Shown here: positions 1-7,292 of the stretch, one piece after another | Layout: each line of letters starts with the position of its first letter | How positions within the stretch are numbered: position 1 is the stretch's first letter | Assembly: GCA_002393195.1 (NCBI GenBank) | Contig: DGIK01000193.1 | Span: forward strand, 1-22,606 | Reading direction: 5' to 3' | Length of the DNA stretch: 22,606 bases | Source: Bacteroidales bacterium UBA3824 | Lineage (GTDB): Bacteria; Bacteroidota; Bacteroidia; Bacteroidales; UBA3824 | Made by a program: the position numbers and the translations under genes | The notes under the pieces: generated by a model | What the model saw: the letters and a program-made list of their open reading frames with translations, nothing else | Database searches by the model: none | Told to the model about the DNA's origin: nothing

Positions 1-489
1 ATCAAGGACAAGTACGACTACATCCTCATCGACTGCCCGCCGTCGCTCGGTCTTCTTACCATCAACGCCCTGACCGCCGCCACAGAGGTCTATATACCCT
101 TGCAGGCGCATTACCTCGCCATCAAGGGACTCACCAAGATAATCGAGGTAATCAGCAAGGTAAAAAAACGCCTCAACAAGGACATAGAAATCACGGGCGT
201 GTTCGTGACGCAGTATGACAAGCGCAAAGTCCTCCACCGCGACGTTGTGGAGACAATATACACCTATTTTCAGGAAAAACTGTTTGACACCCGCATCCGC
301 GACAACATCGCCCTCGCCGAAGCACCGAGCCAAGGCATGGACATCTTCCACTACGACAATACTTGCAAAGGCGCGGAAGACTACAAAAACCTCGTCCAGG
401 AGATTATGGACAGGCACGGCGAATTTGACGACGACAATGAAGAAGACGAGCAGGACAACAACGCACAAGTAACTGAAAATCAGAATTAA
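1..489 (+). CDS. parA: ParA/Soj-family partition ATPase, 5' truncated by window edge
   Basis: The reading frame is open from base 1 and ends at 489, so only the C-terminal 162 residues are present. They start just before the Walker B strand (ILIDCPPSLG), followed by TINALTAA and the IPLQAHYLAIKGL segment that is standard in ParA/MinD-type deviant Walker ATPases. The later IRDNIALAEAPSQGMDIFHYD segment is the typical ParA/Soj C-terminal signature. Family members bind DNA nonspecifically as ATP dimers and position chromosome or plasmid cargo with a ParB-type partner. The Walker A motif lies outside the window. The last 25 or so residues are strongly acidic and Asn/Gln-rich (FDDDNEEDEQDNN), an unusual tail for this family. 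The next gene starts 26 bases downstream on the same strand and is probably cotranscribed. Chromosomal versus mobile-element origin cannot be decided from this fragment. Confidence 0.93.
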   Translation: MKDKYDYILIDCPPSLGLLTINALTAATEVYIPLQAHYLAIKGLTKIIEVISKVKKRLNKDIEITGVFVTQYDKRKVLHRDVVETIYTYFQEKLFDTRIRDNIALAEAPSQGMDIFHYDNTCKGAEDYKNLVQEIMDRHGEFDDDNEEDEQDNNAQVTENQN

Positions 490-515
490 CAAAAAAAGAA
501 AAAAATTAGTTTGTT

Positions 516-1199
516 ATGGCAAAGAAGAATTTTAAAGGAGGCCTCGACAGCCTGATAGAAAACTCTCTCGGTATCAAGAAGTCCCGCAAAGGCGAGATGA
601 AAGGCAATCCTGTGGACTTAATCAAGCCCGAACAAACTGACGACAACGACGAGGTGCTCGCCAAACCGCGCACCCCAAAACAGCCTGCACCGGTGGTGGA
701 ACAAAACAATCCCGCCCCCGCCGCCACTCCTTCCATGCCCTCTACGCCCAACAACGCCACCGCAACACCCGCTGTCAATACTACTGAAAATCAAGCAGTT
801 GAGAATAAGACTACAGAGAATAAAGTTGTTGAAAATAAGGCTGCTGAGAATAAGGTTGCAGAGAATAAGACTGTCGAAAATAATCAACCCGTTCCTGCCC
901 CTGACTACAATGAGGCACTTTCCTTTGAAGACACGCCTGATGATTATGATGACGACGATAGCGATGAAATTGTTGTGAACAACGCGCCGCGCCAAGTAGT
1001 AACGATGAACCTTGACGCTACCGACGACGACAATACAAAAGTTGCTTATCTCAAAGAAGTAATCGCCGACCTCCGCCACGAACTTTTCCTATGGCGCAAC
1101 GGCACTATCAACGTGCAGACTTTCAACGCAACACTGCACACCCACGGCCTCAAATACAATCCCGAAAACAACGAGATAGAAGAATTTGACACAATATAA
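516..1199 (+). CDS. Unrecognised acidic protein downstream of parA, with ENKxx pentapeptide repeats
   Basis: This 227-residue protein has no family I can name. The N-terminus (MAKKNFKGGLDSLIENSLG) is basic and loosely recalls the RGLGRGLDALL opening of ParB proteins. Residues 40-90 are a Pro/Ala/Asn-rich linker. Residues 91-125 are seven tandem pentapeptides of the form ENKxx. Residues 130-165 are acidic (DDYDDDDSDE). The last 60 or so residues (VAYLKEVIADLRHELFLWRNGTINVQTFNATLHTHGLKYNP) look like a folded helical module. It starts 26 bases after the ParA-type gene, so a role as the ParA partner or adaptor is plausible by position only. No transmembrane segment or signal peptide is visible. 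The layout of two conserved ends joined by a disordered repeat spacer suggests a tether or bridge. The gene faces the next gene with a 21-base gap and no clear terminator. Confidence 0.8.
   Translation: MAKKNFKGGLDSLIENSLGIKKSRKGEMKGNPVDLIKPEQTDDNDEVLAKPRTPKQPAPVVEQNNPAPAATPSMPSTPNNATATPAVNTTENQAVENKTTENKVVENKAAENKVAENKTVENNQPVPAPDYNEALSFEDTPDDYDDDDSDEIVVNNAPRQVVTMNLDATDDDNTKVAYLKEVIADLRHELFLWRNGTINVQTFNATLHTHGLKYNPENNEIEEFDTI
786..890 (+). repeat. Seven tandem 15-bp units encoding ENKxx pentapeptides
   Basis: The units encode ENQAV, ENKTT, ENKVV, ENKAA, ENKVA, ENKTV and ENNQP in frame. The third base varies between units (gagaat and gaaaat alternate), so the peptide is better conserved than the DNA. 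The array lies inside the disordered middle of the parA-downstream protein and could change length by slippage or recombination without shifting frame. Confidence 0.85.
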
Positions 1200-1220
1200 A
1201 AAACAATGCATAATGCATAA

Positions 1221-2828
1221 TTATCTTGGAATTATGCCAATGGTGCGACGCTCGTCCTGGATATTCTCCATACGTTTTTTCATTCGTTCATAATACTGTT
1301 GGGTTTCGCGAGTGGTGCGGGGCTTGGTCTGCCTTACTATCGAGACCAACAATGCATTGCTGATGTCGCTATTGGTGCGCGAAGCCTCCAACGCCGCCTT
1401 GTTGCATACGTATGCTATCTCACTGGCGATATAGTTTTTGGTAAGTAATGCCAATTGACGGTAATCGATGTCATTGGCGCAAGGGCGATTGGTCAAGTGA
1501 ATCTTAAAAAGCCCAATACGCGCCGCGTCGTCTGGCATCGGCACGTATATAATATGATCCATACGCCCAACACGCAGTATGGCGGGGTCGATGAGGTCGG
1601 GCTGGTTGGTGGTGGCAATTACAAACACACGGTCTTTGCCGCAATTATTGAGCTGACTGAGCAATTCATTTACTTCGCCCGAAATATTGGCATTGTGATG
1701 GTCGGTACGTCGGGAAGCCATCGCCTCAAATTCATCGAAACACAGCACCGTAGGAGCTTTGGAACGCGCCTCATCAAACAAATTGCCAATAAGTCCCTGT
1801 GTACCGTGTATATAGATGCTCGCCAAATCAGATGTTTTTACAAACTTATAATTGAATCCCGCCTCCTCCGCAAAACGCTCCGCAATGAAGGTTTTGCCAC
1901 AGCCGGGAGGCCCATAAAGCAACATTCCGTTGGGTATGCCAAGATTGTAACGCTTGGCACGCTCCTGATCCCGAAGTACATAAAGGACGCTCTCGTTGAG
2001 GAGTTTTTTGAGGTCTTCCATACCGGCTACATCGGCAAAGCCATTGCCTTTGGGTTTTGCATCCTGTTGAGTAGCAGTGCGTTCCGAGGGTTTTGCAATC
2101 TCAATCGTCCCCAACATCGCTTTCATCATCTCGTCGGCACTACCAAAACCATTGCCGTCCAACGCTTTTGCAATCACACTCAATAGCTGCGCGTCCATAC
2201 CCGAAGGCGTAACATTGGGCATACGGGGCGGCAGCTGCGCTTCCTGTCCAAAACACAGCCTATACAGCAGCCTCCCCACGTCACGCAAATCCGCCTTAAT
2301 GTCTGATTCTGTAGCGGGTTGGCATTGCAGGCTAAAATCAGAGAGCTTGATGTCGGAGATGTTGCCGGTAAGGTCGAGCAAAACGCTTTTTTTGGAAATC
2401 CGTCCGTGCACCACGGGCTGTGGTTGCGTGTGCAGATGACGAAGCAGCCGAAGAATAGATAGCACTATCTGACGCACATCGGCAATCTTAATCTCTGGAC
2501 TGCGCTGCAAGCGGTCTGCCAAAGTTTCGCTGCTTACAAACTGCGTCACCATATAGCTAAACCGCTGTCCTCCCCTTTCAATGACGCCCGAATCCTCGTA
2601 TGCACACAAATTCGGGTGGGAGACGCTGCGGCGCATAGCTACTACCTTGACCTCGCCACGCTCGTTGAAAGCATCGGCGGGGAGCATATCACAATTATAA
2701 AGCGTAAGAAAATGCAACTGACGCTGCCCATCGCGCACACGATATACCTCCGTGCCGCTTTCCTGCAACAACGGAAACACCACCAAATAGCGGCTGTCGA
2801 TATATTCTCCTTTTTCAAATGTTGCCAT
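1221..2828 (-). CDS. Pseudokinase-AAA+ ATPase fusion
   Basis: I chose the ATG at 2828 because the only upstream in-frame start (2834) is TTG. This gives 535 residues. Residues 8-240 follow a protein-kinase fold (RYLVVFPL, HPNLCAYE, VTQFVSSETLADRL, VVHGRISKKSVLLD, IKLSDFSL). The catalytic residues are gone: no beta3 lysine, HRDxKxxN is replaced by HGRISKKS near 141-148, and DFG is DFS near 164. Residues 265-480 are an FtsH/CDC48-like AAA+ module. It has Walker A GPPGCGKT (306-313), Walker B LCFDEFE (about 362-368), sensor-1 ATTNQ around N408, and LRVGRMD with arginine-finger candidates R419 and R422. So the ATPase looks active and the kinase domain dead. It begins 12 bases after the Hsp70 stop and is the last gene of the chaperone cluster. 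The inferred role is an unfoldase or remodelling motor, with the pseudokinase as adaptor or regulator. Confidence 0.88.
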   Translation of the reverse strand: MATFEKGEYIDSRYLVVFPLLQESGTEVYRVRDGQRQLHFLTLYNCDMLPADAFNERGEVKVVAMRRSVSHPNLCAYEDSGVIERGGQRFSYMVTQFVSSETLADRLQRSPEIKIADVRQIVLSILRLLRHLHTQPQPVVHGRISKKSVLLDLTGNISDIKLSDFSLQCQPATESDIKADLRDVGRLLYRLCFGQEAQLPPRMPNVTPSGMDAQLLSVIAKALDGNGFGSADEMMKAMLGTIEIAKPSERTATQQDAKPKGNGFADVAGMEDLKKLLNESVLYVLRDQERAKRYNLGIPNGMLLYGPPGCGKTFIAERFAEEAGFNYKFVKTSDLASIYIHGTQGLIGNLFDEARSKAPTVLCFDEFEAMASRRTDHHNANISGEVNELLSQLNNCGKDRVFVIATTNQPDLIDPAILRVGRMDHIIYVPMPDDAARIGLFKIHLTNRPCANDIDYRQLALLTKNYIASEIAYVCNKAALEASRTNSDISNALLVSIVRQTKPRTTRETQQYYERMKKRMENIQDERRTIGIIPR

Positions 2829-2840
2829 TTCCAATACGAT

Positions 2841-5387
2841 TTAGCTCAAAAGACCATTGCAATTGTTAGCCTTTACATCTTGGTTGGCGGAATTGCCGCG
2901 AGTACCAGAACTGCTGCCGGACGTATTCCAATCCCTGATGCACAAGTCAAAAATCATGTCGAGCCAAGGATCAAGTTTGGGTATGGACGGCTTGTCGTGA
3001 GCAATCTCCAACGCCTTGTCGATGGCGGTGCGCGCCTTCGCTGCATCACGCCATTGATACACTTCGTAGAGATTATCAAAATGATAAACCCAGCTCAAAT
3101 AGTTGCGCAGGATTTCCAATGAACGCTTGAATTGTTTTAGTTGTCCAATCAAGAGGTTTGCCATTCTGACATCAGCATAGCCCGCCACCTCCTCCACCTG
3201 CAATAGCAACTGATGGAGGTTGAGTTTGGAATTTTCGTCGCCATAGGTGTCCTGCAAAGCCTTCGCCTCACGGCTCAACTTGTCCAACATATATTGAGTG
3301 CGCTGCCATTCGGTGCTGCCGTCCAATGCCTCTATCTTTCGGAGCACTTCCTTCAAATGTTGGAGCACAGCCTTCTTCTCGTTGCTGTTGCGGTTTTCCA
3401 ATTCCACCTCCTGCAACTCACGTTCAAGTGGCTCAATGTCGGCGAGTCCGTCCTCGCTCAAATGATACAGGCTCTTGTAGCCGTTTGCAATGTCTGTAAC
3501 AATGCGGCTTGCCGCCTCATCCACCGACTGTTTCTTGTTGGTGGGCAATGTTTTGGTGATTGTAATGTCGATGTCGGGCAGATATATCTCCAATGACATC
3601 TGCTCGGAGAGATCCACCTTGGTAGTTACCTCCACCATACTGCCCTCCGGCACCATCCGTGGCACATCGTCGCCGGTAATCACCACATCGGCAACCCATT
3701 CGTACAGATACGACCTTACGCCTTTCTGATACTCGTCAGCCTGATATACAGGAATGGTCATTATGTCGGTATCGACGCCCGGACGCAGTACATTGGTGGT
3801 GCGACGGTTGCGAATGACGCCCACAGCGGGCAGGGGACGATTTTTTTCCAAGCCAATGAGCGGCAGGAAAACGCCGTCACGTTTTTGCTCGCTCCATACC
3901 GAAATGCCTATGTGATACGGCAACACCGCGCTGCCTACCTTAGTGCCTTGCTGCACCACAAACTGCTCTGGAATACATTTGACGCTGTTGCCCTTAGAAT
4001 CGAAGGCGCGTACATTAAAGGTATTTGAACGCCCTTTTTCGAGCTGAATGGTAGTTACTTTGCCTTGCGACGACACGCTGATGCGTCCGCTGCTCCACGC
4101 GCCGTCGCCACGGCTAAGCTCCACTTCCAACGCCATACCCTCTGGCGCACGAAGGCTCACCCATTCGGTCAATTCTACTGTAGTGGGTTCATAGCCAATA
4201 TCTATCATAATGGCATCCGCCGTCTGCTCATTGCTGGCTACCATCTCTGCCGGGATGTCAAGCGTGGAAGCGTAGAGAGCCGCGCCCTTTGCCACCACGG
4301 TCATTGGGTCGATGTCGGTATTGCCTACATGCGCCACCTGCTGTTCGAGCATCTGACGGATGAGCGGCAGACGTGTAGGCCCGCCCACCAATACTATCTG
4401 GTCGAGTTTGTCGCCGGTCAAATTATTGCGGCTCAACAATGTAAGGCAAATATCAACCGCCTTCTGAAATATCGGACGCATCACTTCAAATGCCTGTTGC
4501 TGCGTGATGGTGAGGTCTATCTCCATCTCCTCGCCGTCGTCGTCTTCGCCAAGGTCGCCAAGATTTGACAATACATCATCGCTCTGCTTGTGCGAAAGGT
4601 GAATCTTGGCCTCTTCGGCGTATGTTTTCAGTGCGTCGCGCAGTTGCTCGTGCTTCTGAGGGTCAGACAATATGTTGGACAATGCGAAACGCGAGCCCAA
4701 ATGCGGGAGTATTATATTATCGACAATGGCATAATCAAGATTCTTGCCGCCAAGGTAATTGTCGCCTTCGGTATCAACCACCTGCACAATGCCATCTTCC
4801 GCCTTCAATAGTGCGGCGTCAAAAGTGCCTCCGCCAAAGTCAAATACAAGCCACAATCCGTTTTCTTGCTTGCTGCTCATTCCGTATGCAATGGCGGCAG
4901 CCACAGGCTCTTGCAATAGTTGGCAATGTTCAAAACCAGCCAAACGCGCCGCCTCCAAGGTCGCAGTCTTCTGATTGACAGTGAATTTTGCCGGCACGGT
5001 AATCACCACGGCGCGGGGCGTATCGTCTTCCACAAAAGAGCGCAACGTCTGCAACACCATCGACGAAAGCTCCTCAGAGGTGTAGTCGCGCTGCATATTG
5101 TTGCTGTGATACACAGTGTCGGTGCCCATCGTGCGCTTAAACTCCACGTAAGTATTTGACGATTGCGGTCGCCAACCGTGAGTAACATGCCGCTTGTCTT
5201 GCTTCATATCGTTATACGCGCTGTCGCCCACCTTCACGCTTTTCTTGCGGGTAAACGACACGCACGACGGCATCACCTCGCGCAACGTATCGGTACGAAA
5301 GATGGATGGCTCGCCATTCTCCATCCGGCAGATAGTAGAATTGGTGGTTCCTAAGTCTATTCCGTAGTCAATTTTTAGCCTGATCAT
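2841..5387 (-). CDS. Long divergent Hsp70 (DnaK-like) chaperone
   Basis: The protein has 848 residues, against about 610-640 for DnaK. The N-terminal nucleotide-binding domain (about 5-375) has all main actin/Hsp70 ATPase motifs: phosphate-1 DLGTTNS (11-17), ITVPAKFTVNQK (129-140), LQEPVAAAIAYG (158-169), phosphate-2 FDFGGGTFD (182-190) and adenosine LVGGPTRLP (333-341). An acidic insert (GDLGEDDDGEEMEIDLT) lies near 277-293. The usual DnaK linker is not obvious. A beta-rich substrate-binding-like region (about 385-545) follows, then roughly 250 mostly helical residues ending in a Ser/Asn-rich tail after DPWLDMIFDLC. This is not the housekeeping dnaK. It sits between a GrpE-like gene (38-base gap) and the pseudokinase-AAA+ gene, implying a dedicated cochaperone set. 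The ATPase is probably active; the client is unknown. Confidence 0.92.
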   Translation of the reverse strand: MIRLKIDYGIDLGTTNSTICRMENGEPSIFRTDTLREVMPSCVSFTRKKSVKVGDSAYNDMKQDKRHVTHGWRPQSSNTYVEFKRTMGTDTVYHSNNMQRDYTSEELSSMVLQTLRSFVEDDTPRAVVITVPAKFTVNQKTATLEAARLAGFEHCQLLQEPVAAAIAYGMSSKQENGLWLVFDFGGGTFDAALLKAEDGIVQVVDTEGDNYLGGKNLDYAIVDNIILPHLGSRFALSNILSDPQKHEQLRDALKTYAEEAKIHLSHKQSDDVLSNLGDLGEDDDGEEMEIDLTITQQQAFEVMRPIFQKAVDICLTLLSRNNLTGDKLDQIVLVGGPTRLPLIRQMLEQQVAHVGNTDIDPMTVVAKGAALYASTLDIPAEMVASNEQTADAIMIDIGYEPTTVELTEWVSLRAPEGMALEVELSRGDGAWSSGRISVSSQGKVTTIQLEKGRSNTFNVRAFDSKGNSVKCIPEQFVVQQGTKVGSAVLPYHIGISVWSEQKRDGVFLPLIGLEKNRPLPAVGVIRNRRTTNVLRPGVDTDIMTIPVYQADEYQKGVRSYLYEWVADVVITGDDVPRMVPEGSMVEVTTKVDLSEQMSLEIYLPDIDITITKTLPTNKKQSVDEAASRIVTDIANGYKSLYHLSEDGLADIEPLERELQEVELENRNSNEKKAVLQHLKEVLRKIEALDGSTEWQRTQYMLDKLSREAKALQDTYGDENSKLNLHQLLLQVEEVAGYADVRMANLLIGQLKQFKRSLEILRNYLSWVYHFDNLYEVYQWRDAAKARTAIDKALEIAHDKPSIPKLDPWLDMIFDLCIRDWNTSGSSSGTRGNSANQDVKANNCNGLLS

Positions 5388-5425
5388 CTTTATTGGATTA
5401 TAGTCTCGTAATTTTTTAATGTTAA

Positions 5426-5776
5426 TTAAAGCGGCTGACTCACAGTAACCTGCGCCACCTGAATCATCCGCCCCTGATAATTGACCTGGGGACGGCTTAC
5501 ATTGGTGATGCGCGGGGCTTCGTCGGACTGCATCTGCTCGTCAATCACAAAATTTGCCATCACCTTCATACCGTCGGTATATGCCTGACCAAGAAGGTGA
5601 ACCACCTCGTAGCCGTATGCCTGCAACGCGGTTTCCATACGCTCCACACTGCGGCAAAGCTGCTTGTAACCGCGCACATCGGCGGGCATGTGGCTGAGGT
5701 TTACCGTCATGCGGTTGAGTTCGTCAGCTATCGCCAAAGGCAAGTCGTGGCTAATATTATCGGTCATTTCATTCAT
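5426..5776 (-). CDS. GrpE-like nucleotide-exchange factor, small and divergent
   Basis: An upstream TTG at 5803 would overlap the previous gene. The ATG at 5776 gives 116 residues and a 13-base spacing, so I chose it; another ATG lies at 5767. Residues 12-55 look helical (LAIADELNRM, YKQLCRSVERMETALQAYG). They are followed by a short beta module: GYEVVHLLGQAYTDGMKV, then ITNVSRPQVNYQGRMIQVAQVTVSQ. That order, a short helix pair then strands around a pattern like GrpE's V-x-Q-x-GY-x-x-x-x-x-V-I-R-P-A-x-V-x-V, resembles the C-terminal beta domain of GrpE. The long N-terminal coiled coil of normal GrpE (about 190 residues) is mostly missing. Its place between a J-like and an Hsp70 gene supports a nucleotide-exchange role. 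The family call rests on pattern and context, not a database match. Confidence 0.7.
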   Translation of the reverse strand: MNEMTDNISHDLPLAIADELNRMTVNLSHMPADVRGYKQLCRSVERMETALQAYGYEVVHLLGQAYTDGMKVMANFVIDEQMQSDEAPRITNVSRPQVNYQGRMIQVAQVTVSQPL

Positions 5777-5789
5777 TTTTGGGTTATAA

Positions 5790-7256
5790 TTATTTATATT
5801 CAATGACAGTAGGTAATGTCTCTAATAATTTCTTCAAAGAATCAGCATTTTTGAGAGCATCAGCATTTGTCTTTAATGAATCAACCTTTTTGACAGCCTC
5901 TGACGATTTTTGCGTCAATGAATCCGCTGATTGTTGCACTCTCTTTCTGTATGATTCTGAATATTGCATCAACTGCCTCTGCGCAATCATTTTACTCACT
6001 TCGTTTATATCATAATGCATATCGCCGGTTATATATCGATTGGCTATACTATCGATAAACTTATTCATATCGTAGTCCTGTGGTATTTGAGGCATTTGGA
6101 TGGACTGTGGCACTGAAAAATTGTACCTGCTCATATTATTCCGATTGTAATCGTAAGTCTTTGCTTTTTTGGAGCCGCCGCCGCTGCTAAATGCAAAAAT
6201 AAATATCAAGAAAGCAATAATTACAGCCGGAATAGTGCAGCCATCGTTATCTTTACCATCGATATTGATTGTCGGTGTTACCCTATCGTCGTTGCTGCGG
6301 CTCCCGCCACCATATCGAGGCAACACACTATTGATGTATGTATGCATCGACCGCAGACTTGGATAATCCGGGTCATCTTCTTTTACAAAAATCCACCACG
6401 TCAAAAACTCGGCGCAAATCCATCTCAACTCGTGCGCATGGTATGGCTGCAACGTTGCGTACCTGTATAACGTAATGCACAGCATTTTGCCAAATTCACA
6501 GAGATAAAACTGATGTATCAGAGATTCTTCCCCATTGAGGTTGCAAATAGCTATCAGATGTTTTCTGTCAACCATTGCCTTGTCGTATGCTCTTTTCAGG
6601 AGTTTTGCGTTGTCGGCAGGCACGTGTTTAAGATGTTCCAAGAGACCTTCCATCAATTGCTTATGATTGTTGGTAAGGACTTTCAACATCTCTGCCCTCC
6701 AAGATTCGTCGTTGAAATAGTCAAGCAGTTGATTGGAATCTTCACCATTAGCCCTATCGGAAGCCTTGACCACCGCATCCATAAAAAGGCGAAATTCCAT
6801 CAAATCGCCCTCAAAACATTTAGATGCGCAATCGGCAATCTGAGTCCAATCGTCCTTCAAAACGGACAGGAGCAGAAGGTTTTTCAACGCCGCGTGATCC
6901 GTGCGCTGCTGCAAGAGTTGACAAGCCTCGTCCACCTGATTGTTGCAGAGCAGAGAGAATACCTGTTCGTCTTCCTTAGCCAAACTCTCGTTATGCTCAA
7001 ACCAAAAACGCACATAATTGTCGCGGTCGTCCTGCAACGAAATCTGCGACTGAGCTTGCGTCACCATTTCTTCGGTAACATTGGGCATAGGCGGCAGAAG
7101 AGTCAATCCCCTTAGCCACAATGGCAACTCGACCTTCTGCCCAACACGGGCAAAGGCTCGCAGCTGCGCCTTGTTCTGCTCTATCTCTCGCAGAGTGGAA
7201 TTGGCATACACTCCTAAGACGCGCAGCGGATTGATATCTATCTGCGGTATCCTCAT
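5790..7256 (-). CDS. Membrane-anchored J-domain-like protein lacking HPD
   Basis: The protein has 488 residues. Residues 8-90 (NPLRVLGVYANSTLREIEQNKAQ, then DDRDNYVRFWFEH) follow the J-domain pattern: an NPxxVLGV opening, helices stepping into the fold, and a closing helix. The HPD tripeptide that stimulates Hsp70 is absent; the region between helices reads LPLWLRGLTLLPPMPNVTEEM instead. Residues 95-315 are helical, tetratricopeptide-like in feel, and rich in Leu/Cys. A single hydrophobic segment spans about 342-357 (IPAVIIAFLIFIFAFS) and is followed by GGGSKKAK, so the N-terminal part is likely cytoplasmic. The rest (about 430-478) is a Lys/Ser/Asp-rich helix with a coiled-coil look. The gene lies 36 bases after the membrane-protein gene and 13 bases before the GrpE-like gene. 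It probably recruits the adjacent Hsp70 to the inner membrane. Confidence 0.72.
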   Translation of the reverse strand: MRIPQIDINPLRVLGVYANSTLREIEQNKAQLRAFARVGQKVELPLWLRGLTLLPPMPNVTEEMVTQAQSQISLQDDRDNYVRFWFEHNESLAKEDEQVFSLLCNNQVDEACQLLQQRTDHAALKNLLLLSVLKDDWTQIADCASKCFEGDLMEFRLFMDAVVKASDRANGEDSNQLLDYFNDESWRAEMLKVLTNNHKQLMEGLLEHLKHVPADNAKLLKRAYDKAMVDRKHLIAICNLNGEESLIHQFYLCEFGKMLCITLYRYATLQPYHAHELRWICAEFLTWWIFVKEDDPDYPSLRSMHTYINSVLPRYGGGSRSNDDRVTPTINIDGKDNDGCTIPAVIIAFLIFIFAFSSGGGSKKAKTYDYNRNNMSRYNFSVPQSIQMPQIPQDYDMNKFIDSIANRYITGDMHYDINEVSKMIAQRQLMQYSESYRKRVQQSADSLTQKSSEAVKKVDSLKTNADALKNADSLKKLLETLPTVIEYK

Positions 7257-7292
7257 AGTGTGGCTTTTTAATTACGATTGGACTATTGTCCC

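Noticed and set aside
1200..1220. Repeat of TGCATAA between two convergent genes
   Set aside because: It is short and low-complexity, without a stem and T run, so no terminator is claimed.
1455..2186. 243-residue plus-strand open frame
   Set aside because: It lies antisense to the AAA+ module; the minus-strand product has clear Walker motifs.
5426..5803. TTG start at 5803 for the GrpE-like gene
   Set aside because: It would overlap the J-like gene by 14 bases, and an ATG lies nine codons downstream with normal spacing.
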